Assembly: GCA_049647585.1 (NCBI GenBank)
Contig: JBARXY010000041.1
Span: 62,001 to 126,000, forward strand
Reading direction: 5' to 3'
DNA from: JAGQSZ01 sp049647585
GTDB lineage: Bacteria; Actinomycetota; Acidimicrobiia; Acidimicrobiales; Microtrichaceae
Length of the DNA: 64,000 nucleotides
Part shown: positions 8,600-16,418 of the stretch, piece after piece
How the letters are laid out: each line of letters begins with the position of its first letter
How positions within the stretch are numbered: the first letter of the stretch is position 1
The notes under the pieces: generated by a model
The model's input: the letters and a program-made list of their open reading frames with translations, nothing else
Told to the model about the DNA's origin: nothing
Databases searched by the model: none
Position numbers and translations under genes: made by a program

Positions 8600-10243
8600 A
8601 TGAAGGTCTATGAGGCAGTCGCCAACGCGCTCAAGGAGTGCGGCGGTCAGAACATGTTCGGCCTGATGGGGGACGGGAACCTACGCTTCCTCAATTACTG
8701 GGTGCACGACCTGGAGCAGGGTTACTACGGGTCCCGGCACGAATCGGGTGGGATTGCGATGGCAGACGGATACGCGCGCGTGTCTGGTCAGATTGGTCTT
8801 GCCACGACCACCCAGGGGCCCGGACTGACCAACGCCCTCACCGCCCTGGTGGCGGCACGAAAGGCCCGCAGCCCAATGGTGTACGTCGTCGGCGATGTCG
8901 CGAGCTTCCAGGCCGGCTGGCCCCAGGACATCGACCACCAGGCAGTTTTCGATGCAGCCGGAGTTCCACTTATCGACCTCCGCGACCCGGCGATTGCGTT
9001 CTCCGAGACGGTTCGCGCGGTTCGACTCGCATGGGCGCAACGAACACCCGTCGGTCTCAGCATTCCAACCGATGTCCAGGAATTGGAATGGGACCCGTGG
9101 ACCGACGACAGCTCGACCGACATTCCCGAGCGTGACATGTCGCTAACCGGGGACATCGATGGCGCGGCGGAGATACTCGCTTCGGGACAGCGGCCGGTCA
9201 TCATTGCCGGGCGCGGCACCGTCGAGTCCGGCTGCTACCCGCAACTGCTCGAGATCGGTGACCGGATCGGCGCATTGTTCGCGACCACCCTCAAGGGCAA
9301 GGGCATGTTCGAGGAGAGCCCGTTCGCCCTGGGCATGGCCGGAGGGCTCGGGACAAACCTGTCGGCAACTCTCATCGGCCAGGCCGACGTGGTACTCGTC
9401 GTCGGAGCCGCTCTGAACGACTTCACGACAATTCGTCAAACCCTGCTTCGCTCCAGCGCCCGTGTGGTCCGCTGCGATCTTGACCCCAGTGTGTCCACCG
9501 CAAACGTCGCCGAGGATTGCCGACTGATAGGCGACGCGGCGACCGCTGTGGCCGAACTGCTCGCCCGTCTAGAGAAGGATGAGGTTTCGTCGACCGGCTA
9601 CCGCACCGAGGACGTCGCCGAACAACTCCGCTCGTTCCGGCCACAGGACGAGGTCATGCTGGTCCACGAGCCGGGACTGATCGACCCGCGTGAGCTTGTC
9701 ATGCTCCTCGATGACCTGGTGCCCAAGCACCGCAATCTGGCAACCGACTCAGGACGCTTCTTCGGCGACCCGTGCAGCTATATGTCGGTGCCGGATGGTC
9801 GGTCGTTCGTCGACGGTATCTCATTCGGATCGATCGGACTTGGAATGGGTCTGGCCATGGGAACATCGGTCGCTCAGCCCGACAGGCCGACGGTTCTCTA
9901 CGTTGGTGACGGCGGGCTGTTCATGAGCCTGGGCGAACTCGAGACGGCGGTGCGCTACAAGCTGCCGCTACTCGTCGTTGTCATGAACGACAACGCCTAT
10001 GGAAGTGAACTCCAGATATCCAGGGTGTGGGACCTTCCCGACAGCTTGTCCGTCTTCCGTAAGGGCGACTTCGCCGCTATTGCGGCAGGCGTTGGCGCCC
10101 GGTCGGCCAGTGCTTCGTCACTCGACGAGGTGCGAGCTGCGGTGACCGACCTGGATCTGACCTCGGGTCCGTTCGTGCTCGACTGCACGATCAATCCCAA
10201 TATCTCGGCACGCTGGCTGGACGACGCCTTCGAGCGAGCCTGA
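8600..10243 (+). CDS. Thiamine diphosphate-dependent enzyme, acetolactate-synthase/decarboxylase-like
   Basis: A 547-residue ThDP enzyme with the three usual domains. The catalytic glutamate is in RHESGGIAMADGYAR near residue 50, the central domain carries IIAGRG, and the cofactor motif runs from GDGGLFMSLGEL to NDNAYG near residues 437-473. These enzymes decarboxylate 2-oxo acids or join the resulting aldehyde to an acceptor. The subgroup (benzoylformate-decarboxylase-like, sulfoacetaldehyde-acetyltransferase-like or other) cannot be settled here. ATG 8600 has GGAGG at 8588-8592. It converges on the TauE-like exporter gene. Confidence 0.85.
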   Translation: MKVYEAVANALKECGGQNMFGLMGDGNLRFLNYWVHDLEQGYYGSRHESGGIAMADGYARVSGQIGLATTTQGPGLTNALTALVAARKARSPMVYVVGDVASFQAGWPQDIDHQAVFDAAGVPLIDLRDPAIAFSETVRAVRLAWAQRTPVGLSIPTDVQELEWDPWTDDSSTDIPERDMSLTGDIDGAAEILASGQRPVIIAGRGTVESGCYPQLLEIGDRIGALFATTLKGKGMFEESPFALGMAGGLGTNLSATLIGQADVVLVVGAALNDFTTIRQTLLRSSARVVRCDLDPSVSTANVAEDCRLIGDAATAVAELLARLEKDEVSSTGYRTEDVAEQLRSFRPQDEVMLVHEPGLIDPRELVMLLDDLVPKHRNLATDSGRFFGDPCSYMSVPDGRSFVDGISFGSIGLGMGLAMGTSVAQPDRPTVLYVGDGGLFMSLGELETAVRYKLPLLVVVMNDNAYGSELQISRVWDLPDSLSVFRKGDFAAIAAGVGARSASASSLDEVRAAVTDLDLTSGPFVLDCTINPNISARWLDDAFERA

Positions 10244-10307
10244 CCCAGGACTCTGCCGGTCGGGCTCAGGTCCGGAAAGGCTCGGCCCGCTGGCTCGTTC
10301 GAACAGT

Positions 10308-11159
10308 TCAGGCCCGGCCGGTTCTGGCCTTTTTCGACGATTCCCGGGTGAGGCGCCAGATCATCTGAGTTGCCATGACCACGAGGAGTCCCGCGAACAA
10401 TCCGTTGGACAGCGCCTCGGACATTCCGACTGAGAGCTTGGCGCCGAGGACGGCCGATGCCATCCCCGCGAGTCCGGCCGCTCCGCCGATCAGTAGATCG
10501 GTGTTGCCGTTACGCAAATTTCGCCAGGTCCCCATCGCGGCTGTGGGAATGATCACGGCCAGAGACGTGCCCTTGGACAACACCGAGGCCATTCCCAGTC
10601 CGACAACCATCGCTGGCACCATGATGATCCCGCCGCCCACGCCGAGTAGACCTGCAAGAACTCCGGCGATCAGTCCAATGAGCACCAGGCCGGCTGCGGC
10701 GATCAGCCCAATGGAGCCACGGCCGGTGGCCTCACTGTGGTCGAGCAGCATCCTCAGCGCTGTGATGAACATGAGGGCGGCGAAGGAATACCCCAACGCA
10801 CGGCTCGAGAGACGTCTTAGAAAATGTGTGCCCACCACGGCTCCACCCACCGCGCCGACAGCAAGCAGAATTGCGACCAGCCAGTCGACCTCGCCTGCCA
10901 GGGAATAGCTCAAGGTCCCCGAAACAGCTATCGGGACAACGGCCGTCAGCGACACGCCATGGGCGAGCCTTTGATCCAGACCAAGCGCCAGGACCAGAGC
11001 CGGCACCATCAGAACTCCGCCGCCGACCCCGAAGAGTCCAGAGAGCAAGCCAGCGACCCCTCCCACGAGAAGGGCCTTGATCACCAGCGCAGGATCAACC
11101 TTGGGACGGGATACTGACAACTTATGAATCAACAGACCACGTTCAGGAGACCACGTCAA
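10308..11159 (-). CDS. TauE/SafE-family exporter (sulfite exporter-like, DUF81)
   Basis: A 283-residue polytopic membrane protein with the duplicated TauE motif: GLLSGLFGVGGGVLMVPALV in the first half and GVLAGLLGVGGGIIMVPAMV in the second. Family members export sulfite, sulfoacetate or related organic anions. Start is TTG 11159, overlapping the stop of the fadR-type gene (TTGA), so it is the last gene of the ten-gene operon. Its place behind an importer and an aldolase-like enzyme suggests export of an anionic by-product; sulfur chemistry is only a guess. Confidence 0.85.
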   Translation of the reverse strand: MTWSPERGLLIHKLSVSRPKVDPALVIKALLVGGVAGLLSGLFGVGGGVLMVPALVLALGLDQRLAHGVSLTAVVPIAVSGTLSYSLAGEVDWLVAILLAVGAVGGAVVGTHFLRRLSSRALGYSFAALMFITALRMLLDHSEATGRGSIGLIAAAGLVLIGLIAGVLAGLLGVGGGIIMVPAMVVGLGMASVLSKGTSLAVIIPTAAMGTWRNLRNGNTDLLIGGAAGLAGMASAVLGAKLSVGMSEALSNGLFAGLLVVMATQMIWRLTRESSKKARTGRA

Positions 11160-11953
11160 CGGGCGATGTCGGACCAGCGCATCGGACTATCGAAGACCGT
11201 CGGGTAGTAGCGCTCCAGGTATCGGGCGAACTCGGAGACATGTCGTTCCATGGTGGAATGCGCCAACTCCGGGTCCCCGCTCGCCAGTGCCTCATAGATC
11301 TGACGGTGCGCAGCAATCACGGCCGAGCGCCGACGCTGCGGATAGTCGACACCCAGGAACGCTCCGTCGGTGATCCAGTGCAGCGAAGATATGAGGAGCG
11401 CGAACATCTGGTTGCCCGAGGCCCACGCCACGAGTTCGTGGAAGTTCTCGTTCTCGGTGAGGAACCGTTCCTCGTCATCGATGTGCTCCTCCATGTCTTC
11501 GACCGACTTGAGGAGGCGGGCCAGGTGCGCCGGCTTAACCTTCGTTGCCGCAAGCGCCGCTATGGCGGGCTCCATCGTCTGGCGGACCTCGACGATCGAA
11601 CGGAAGGGCGTCCCGTGCAGCTGGAGGAACAGCCCCAGTGATCCTGCAAGGTCTCGGAAGTCGGGATCGCAAACCGTCGGACCGCCGCCGGGACCCGGCT
11701 TGATGGTGATGACTCCGTTCATCTCCAAGAACCGAAGCGACTCCCGTAGGGTGCCTCGACCGACGGAGTAGCTGGCGAGCATGTCCTTCTCGGCCGGAAG
11801 CATCGCACCCGGCGCCAGGTTCTTCGCGGTGATCTCATCCACGATGCGCTGCGCGATGAGAAGCGCCGTTTTGCGGCTCCGCAGGGGACGCGTCCGCGGC
11901 GTCGGTGGCTCGGAAAAGTGCTGTTCAAAATCGGCTTCGTCGCTCTGCTTCAT
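11156..11953 (-). CDS. GntR/FadR-family transcriptional regulator
   Basis: A 265-residue regulator. The N-terminal winged helix-turn-helix occupies about residues 30-95, with LPAEKDMLASYSVGRGTLRESLRFLE and the wing IKPGPGGGPTV. The C-terminal FCD ligand domain contains FHELVAWASGN and HRQIYEALASGDPELAHSTMERHV, with acidic and His metal/ligand positions. FadR-type regulators respond to acyl-CoAs or organic acids. GGGGAGG lies just before ATG 11953, and the start overlaps the acyl-CoA synthetase stop by four bases. It probably controls its own operon; the palindrome at 20710-20736 is a candidate site. Confidence 0.9.
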   Translation of the reverse strand: MKQSDEADFEQHFSEPPTPRTRPLRSRKTALLIAQRIVDEITAKNLAPGAMLPAEKDMLASYSVGRGTLRESLRFLEMNGVITIKPGPGGGPTVCDPDFRDLAGSLGLFLQLHGTPFRSIVEVRQTMEPAIAALAATKVKPAHLARLLKSVEDMEEHIDDEERFLTENENFHELVAWASGNQMFALLISSLHWITDGAFLGVDYPQRRRSAVIAAHRQIYEALASGDPELAHSTMERHVSEFARYLERYYPTVFDSPMRWSDIAR

Positions 11954-13632
11954 CCGTTCCTCCCCGGCATGGAGCCGATCACCTTCACGCGGTCGAGCGC
12001 TCCATTCACACCGATCTCTCGAAGCGCCGCCTTGCGGACCTTCTCGGAGGGAGTCTTGGGCAGCTCTTCGACGAACGACACGTACCGTGGCACAGCAAAG
12101 TACGGCAGCCGTTTGTCGGCGAACGCCCACAACTCCTCCCCGTCGACGGTACTGGCAGGATCGGTCACCACGAACACCATTACTTCGTCTTCTCCCGCTT
12201 CCTGATCGGCCGGTACCGCCACCACGGCGCATTCCACGATAGCTGGATGCTCGATGATGGCCTGTTCCACCTCATAGGAGCTGATGTTCTCGCCTCGGCG
12301 ACGGATCGCATCCTTGAGCCGATCGACGAAGTAGTACCAGCCGTTCTCGTCCTGGCGAAGCCCGTCCCCGGTGTGGAACCAGAGGTTGCGGAACGCCTCC
12401 ATGGACTTCTCCGGCATGCCGAAGTATCCGGCGCAGGTGGTGAAGGGAGCCTTGGGACGAACGGTCAGTTCGCCAAGTTGCCCGGTCGGCACCTCCTCGT
12501 CGGTGTCGGGGTCGACGAGGCGGATCTCGAACCAGTCCGAGACGAGCAATCCCGCGGCTCCCGGGGGCCGGTCCACTCCGTAGGGCGACATGATCGGCAT
12601 GGCGGTCTCGGTCAGTCCGAACACCTCGACAAATGCCTCGACTCCAAAACGCTCGCGGAACTCGTCTGCGTAGCTGGCGGTCGGGGCCGCGAAGATGCAG
12701 CGCAAATCATTGTCGGAATCGGCATCGGTCAGCGGTTGCTGCCAGACAAAGTCCATCATGACTCCGACGAAGTTCGTCACAGTGGCGCCCGAGTCACGTA
12801 CCCACTCGGACCACCGACTGGCGCTGAAGCGTTCGCGCATCACATAGCGCGCGCCCGCTATGAGCGCTGGATATGCGGCCAGGAACTGGCTGTTGCCGTG
12901 GAACAGCGGGCCCATCGACAGGTAGGTGTCCGCATCGGTGAGGCGGGTCAGCGACACCGTCTCATCGGCAAACAGCACCATGTGGGCATGGGGCATCATG
13001 ACGCCCTTGGACAGCCCGGTGGTGCCCGACGTGAAGAAGACCGACGCCAAGTCCTGGGCCCTGACCTCTGGCAGCGGCCCGATCTCTGCGGTCCTCAGCT
13101 CACTGAACGGTTCGGCTGCATAGCCGGCTGTCGCCAGCACCTCGCACGCTGCGTCGCAGGCCGAGGAGGCGCTGACGTCACTCCCGGAAGACGGAACGAC
13201 GTAGACGTGGGTGATCGTCGAGCAGGCTTCTCGTGATTCCACGAATCTGTCGACCAGGTCGGTGCCGACAACTGCGGCCGTGGGTCCGACGGTTGAAACC
13301 TGATGCTCGAAAAACGTCCCTCGGTAGGCGGTGTTGATCGGCACCTCGGCCATTGCGGCCATGGACGCGCCTAGCCATGCGAATAAGTAGTCCGAGCTGT
13401 TGCCCATCATTATGACCAGACGGTCACCGGGCTCATGCCCTCGGGCCAAGAGACCGGACCCGACCCGCTCGGCGATATCGAGGGTCTGGGCAAAGGTGTA
13501 GGTCTCACCGGTGCTCGGCACTTCGAGCCAGACACGATCCGAATGGCTGCGCGCACGGGCTTTCAACACCGCTGGTGTGGTCCACTCCGCCCGGTCCGCA
13601 AAGGTGGGGCGGTAGTCGTTGTAGGTATTCAC
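11950..13632 (-). CDS. Acyl-CoA synthetase (class I adenylate-forming enzyme)
   Basis: A 560-residue AMP-binding enzyme that should activate a carboxylic acid to its CoA thioester. The P-loop-like motif FFTSGTTGLSKGVM, the core VFGLTETAMP, the hinge HTGDGLRQDENGWYYFVDRLKDAIRRRGENIS and the C-terminal lysine region PKTPSEKVRKAALRE are all intact. It resembles crotonobetaine/carnitine-CoA ligase-type members more than long-chain ligases. It overlaps both neighbours by four bases, so it is translated with the enoyl-CoA hydratase upstream and the regulator downstream. Confidence 0.9.
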   Translation of the reverse strand: MNTYNDYRPTFADRAEWTTPAVLKARARSHSDRVWLEVPSTGETYTFAQTLDIAERVGSGLLARGHEPGDRLVIMMGNSSDYLFAWLGASMAAMAEVPINTAYRGTFFEHQVSTVGPTAAVVGTDLVDRFVESREACSTITHVYVVPSSGSDVSASSACDAACEVLATAGYAAEPFSELRTAEIGPLPEVRAQDLASVFFTSGTTGLSKGVMMPHAHMVLFADETVSLTRLTDADTYLSMGPLFHGNSQFLAAYPALIAGARYVMRERFSASRWSEWVRDSGATVTNFVGVMMDFVWQQPLTDADSDNDLRCIFAAPTASYADEFRERFGVEAFVEVFGLTETAMPIMSPYGVDRPPGAAGLLVSDWFEIRLVDPDTDEEVPTGQLGELTVRPKAPFTTCAGYFGMPEKSMEAFRNLWFHTGDGLRQDENGWYYFVDRLKDAIRRRGENISSYEVEQAIIEHPAIVECAVVAVPADQEAGEDEVMVFVVTDPASTVDGEELWAFADKRLPYFAVPRYVSFVEELPKTPSEKVRKAALREIGVNGALDRVKVIGSMPGRNG

Positions 13633-14435
13633 CCGTCACCCTCGGCAGGGCCATCCGTCCGAGCTGCTCCACGGCGGGGGAAGTTGGTGGGACGCTTCTC
13701 CATGAAGGCACTCGCTCCTTCGAGCATGTCGGGTGAACCGATCGCCTGCACCAACATCCCGAGTCCGGACACGTAGTTGTCCCTCAGAGAGTTCCACCAC
13801 ACGTTCGATGACAACTTCGCCACCTCGAGGTAGCGGGGACTCATCCTGGCGAGCTCAGCCACCATCGAATCGGTCGCGGCGACCAGTTCGTCGTCGGGTA
13901 CGACCTGGTTGATCCAACCGAGTTCGAGCGCCTCGCTGGCCGGGTAGCGACGACAGAGGAAGGCGACTTCCTTGGCGCGCTTCTCTCCGATCGAAATGGC
14001 CAGGAGGTTGGTCCCACCGAGGACTGGAGCGCTTCCGATTTTGACGCCGGTCTGGCCGAAGGTCGCGGACTCTGCGGCGATCGCCAGGTCGCAGGCGACG
14101 ACCAGTTCGTTTCCGCCGCCGGCAGCAACGCCATTGACGGCTGCGATTACCGGCTGAGGTGCGTTTCGGATCACCTCGAATAGATCGAGTGATCCGAAGA
14201 ACATCGTGCGCAGCTCGACCGGATCTGGTGCCGCCAGCTTGCCCAGGAATCCTCCGGCACAGAAGGAATCCTCGGTACCGGTGATCACGATGGCGGCAAC
14301 CGAACTCGCGGACGCCTCACGAATCGCCGCCACTATCTGGGCGCACATATCCGGGTCATAGGCATTCTTGCGATCGGGCCGGTTCAGACGGACCCACGTC
14401 GCATCCGCTCTTGTCTCTACCAAAATGTCAGGCAT
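13629..14435 (-). CDS. Enoyl-CoA hydratase/isomerase family protein
   Basis: A 268-residue crotonase-fold enzyme. The oxyanion-hole segments are visible as FCAGGFLGKL and NGVAAGGGNELVVACDLAIA. Of the two usual catalytic glutamates, the first is in the GGGNELV loop where hydratases usually have G-x-x-x-E in another context, so the exact reaction (hydratase, isomerase or ring hydrolase) is open. ATG 14435 overlaps the end of the SnoaL gene by eight bases; longer upstream starts would read into that gene. It is an inner gene of the importer-linked operon. Confidence 0.85.
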   Translation of the reverse strand: MPDILVETRADATWVRLNRPDRKNAYDPDMCAQIVAAIREASASSVAAIVITGTEDSFCAGGFLGKLAAPDPVELRTMFFGSLDLFEVIRNAPQPVIAAVNGVAAGGGNELVVACDLAIAAESATFGQTGVKIGSAPVLGGTNLLAISIGEKRAKEVAFLCRRYPASEALELGWINQVVPDDELVAATDSMVAELARMSPRYLEVAKLSSNVWWNSLRDNYVSGLGMLVQAIGSPDMLEGASAFMEKRPTNFPRRGAARTDGPAEGDG

Positions 14436-14997
14436 TTGAGCTCCCGGAGGAGTCCATCTCGGCGAGGAACTTGCTGTAGGTGGCGAGCGAGTCAGGGAGT
14501 TCTGCCTCCAGAGCAGGTCCCGGCCAACGCTTGCGGCCCGTTGCATAGTCGCCGGCAACCAGGTCCTTCGCTGGCAGGAAGTAGTAGAACGACTGGTCCC
14601 GACGGGCGAAGCGCCACACCCCATCGACGCGACGGTAGGTGTCGTGGTACCGGAGTGCCGCTATGACCAAGTTGTCCGGGAACGCCATCTCGGCATGGGC
14701 GTTCACCTCGCCCGTTGCGTCATCACCGCCGTTCCATTCGATCAGCTGGTTGTGCGCGTAGTGGTAGCTGTAGACGAGTCCACCCAGACGATTCTGGTAG
14801 TGCTTACGAATCGCCTCATGGCCGACGATGCCGGGATCGGATTTGTGACCGAAACTCGCGTCCGGTGTGAAGAGTTCGAGCACCGCATCCAGGTCGCGAT
14901 CATCGACTGCCATGCTGTAGCGCGTGACCAGGTCTTCAAGCTCGGCGCGCACCTCGACACGTTCGAGCCGCTGCTCGATGCTCGGTTGCGCGCTCAT
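14428..14997 (-). CDS. SnoaL-like / NTF2-fold protein
   Basis: A 189-residue NTF2-like protein. The start has the helical DLVTRYSMAVDDRDLDAVLELF pattern, followed by GHEAIRKHY, AHAEMAF and the strand YHDTYRRVDGVWRFARRD that end such domains. Members are cyclases, isomerases, dehydratases or ring-hydroxylating dioxygenase small subunits. Here, lying between an aldolase-like protein and a crotonase, a role in isomerisation or dehydration is likely but unproven. It shares four bases with the aldolase-like gene. Confidence 0.8.
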   Translation of the reverse strand: MSAQPSIEQRLERVEVRAELEDLVTRYSMAVDDRDLDAVLELFTPDASFGHKSDPGIVGHEAIRKHYQNRLGGLVYSYHYAHNQLIEWNGGDDATGEVNAHAEMAFPDNLVIAALRYHDTYRRVDGVWRFARRDQSFYYFLPAKDLVAGDYATGRKRWPGPALEAELPDSLATYSKFLAEMDSSGSSNA

Positions 14998-15695
14998 CGG
15001 GCATCTGCCGCGGCCATGGCCACCGACTCCATATCGAAGTCGCTCTGGCGCAGAAGCAGGTCGTAGGTGAGGTTCAGGTAGTCGGCGCTCTCGACCAGGG
15101 CGCGCATCTTCAGACAGGACTCCTCTGGCATGGGCTCCGCGCCGGCGGCGGCGAGCGTCACGTCGAGCCGGGCGGTGTATTCGAAGGTGGCGTGAAGCGC
15201 TGTCGCCTCGGCGAGATCGACTCCTGCCGTGATCGCTCCGTGCCAGGGGATGATGATCGCAACGTCCTCTTCACCGATTGCGGCGGCGATCGACTCCAGC
15301 GAGTCGTCCGGTGCAATGGCAGTCCGCCCGTAGAAGTACGTGCAGAGGTTGTGCCACATCTTCGGTGGACGGTTGAACGCCGACTGTGCCGTGATCCAGA
15401 AGCCGTGGGTGTGGACGACTGCGTTCAGGTCGGGACGACGCTGGTAGATGCCCTGGTGGAAGTCGATGCCCGGGCTCACTCCCCGACCGCCGTCGATGAC
15501 GTTGCCCGAGAAGTCCATCAACACGATGTCGTCGAGAGTCATCTCCTCGAACGCCCTGTCCAGGACGTTGGTCCAGTAGCGATCTTCACCGGGCACGCGG
15601 GCACTCACGTGCCCTCCGATCACGCCTCCGAAACCGCGAGCGCCAAGGGCTCGACAGGTCGCCAGAACCTGCCGTTGAAGTTGGGTGTCCGACAT
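14994..15695 (-). CDS. Class II aldolase/adducin family protein
   Basis: A 233-residue member of the zinc-dependent class II aldolase/adducin fold. Metal ligands are visible as H95-T-H97 and H152 (PWHGAITAG), and GGHVSAR (27-33) is the phosphate/carboxylate loop. The catalytic glutamate of fuculose-phosphate aldolase is not seen where expected (SPGIDFH, Gly at that place), so C-C lyase activity of the classic kind is doubtful; decarboxylase or other chemistry is possible. It sits 15 bases after livF in the same transcript. Confidence 0.82.
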   Translation of the reverse strand: MSDTQLQRQVLATCRALGARGFGGVIGGHVSARVPGEDRYWTNVLDRAFEEMTLDDIVLMDFSGNVIDGGRGVSPGIDFHQGIYQRRPDLNAVVHTHGFWITAQSAFNRPPKMWHNLCTYFYGRTAIAPDDSLESIAAAIGEEDVAIIIPWHGAITAGVDLAEATALHATFEYTARLDVTLAAAGAEPMPEESCLKMRALVESADYLNLTYDLLLRQSDFDMESVAMAAADAR

Positions 15696-15710
15696 GGAAC
15701 CTCCGTATGT

Positions 15711-16418
15711 TCAGGTGCCGAGGTAGACGGCACGAAGTCGACTTTCGTCCTGGAATTCGCTGCTCGGTCCCTCGCCACCACACACGCCGTTGCGCATGAC
15801 GTACACGTATTCGCAACGGCTCAGGGCGAGCTTCGCGTTCTGTTCGACGAGGAGAACCGTGAGCCCCTCGAACACGTCGTCGAGTGAGGCGTAGACCGCC
15901 TGGGCTGTGATAGGCGCCAACCCGAGGGAGAGTTCGTCCAGCAGTAGCACTCTGGGGCCATGCATCATGGCTCGACCGATCGCGAGCATCTGCTGCTCGC
16001 CGCCGGACAGAAGCCCGGCCGCCACCTTGAAGCGTTCCTTCAGCCTGGGGAACGTCGTCAACACCTGCTCGGTACGTTCAGCCATCTTCGCCCGGTGCAG
16101 GTGAGCACCCACCCGCAGGTTCTCCTCCACCGACATCGTCGGGAAGACGCGTCTGCCCTCGGGAACGTGGACGATTCCCCGGTCCACGATCTGCGAGGGA
16201 CGCAGCCTGGAGATGTCCTCGCCGTCAAAGGTGATCTTGCCTGAGCGACATCGGACGAAGCCCGAGATCGCCTTCAAGAGGGTGGACTTTCCCGCACCGT
16301 TGGCACCGAGCATCGCGGTGCGGGTGCCTTCGGCAAGTCCGAGGGTCACGCCGTGGATCACAGCGGACCGCTTGTATCCGAGGACGACGTCCTCAAGTTG
16401 GAGCAGGTCAGATGCCAA
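15711..16418 (-). CDS. livF: Branched-chain-amino-acid-type ABC transporter ATPase (LivF-like)
   Basis: A 235-residue ABC ATPase. Walker A is GANGAGKST, the signature LLSGGEQQMLAIGRAMM, and Walker B VLLLDELSLGLAP. The sequence is LivF-type by its short length and the VEENLRVGAHL segment. It energises import together with the LivG half of the upstream fusion. TTG 16418 is the start, overlapping the fusion gene by 11 bases. The transporter's cargo need not be an amino acid; acids and amides are common for this family in catabolic operons. Confidence 0.92.
   Translation of the reverse strand: MASDLLQLEDVVLGYKRSAVIHGVTLGLAEGTRTAMLGANGAGKSTLLKAISGFVRCRSGKITFDGEDISRLRPSQIVDRGIVHVPEGRRVFPTMSVEENLRVGAHLHRAKMAERTEQVLTTFPRLKERFKVAAGLLSGGEQQMLAIGRAMMHGPRVLLLDELSLGLAPITAQAVYASLDDVFEGLTVLLVEQNAKLALSRCEYVYVMRNGVCGGEGPSSEFQDESRLRAVYLGT

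Noticed and set aside
11905..13236. 443-codon open frame on the plus strand
   Set aside because: It lies antisense to the acyl-CoA synthetase, which has all family motifs; long antisense frames are expected at this GC content.
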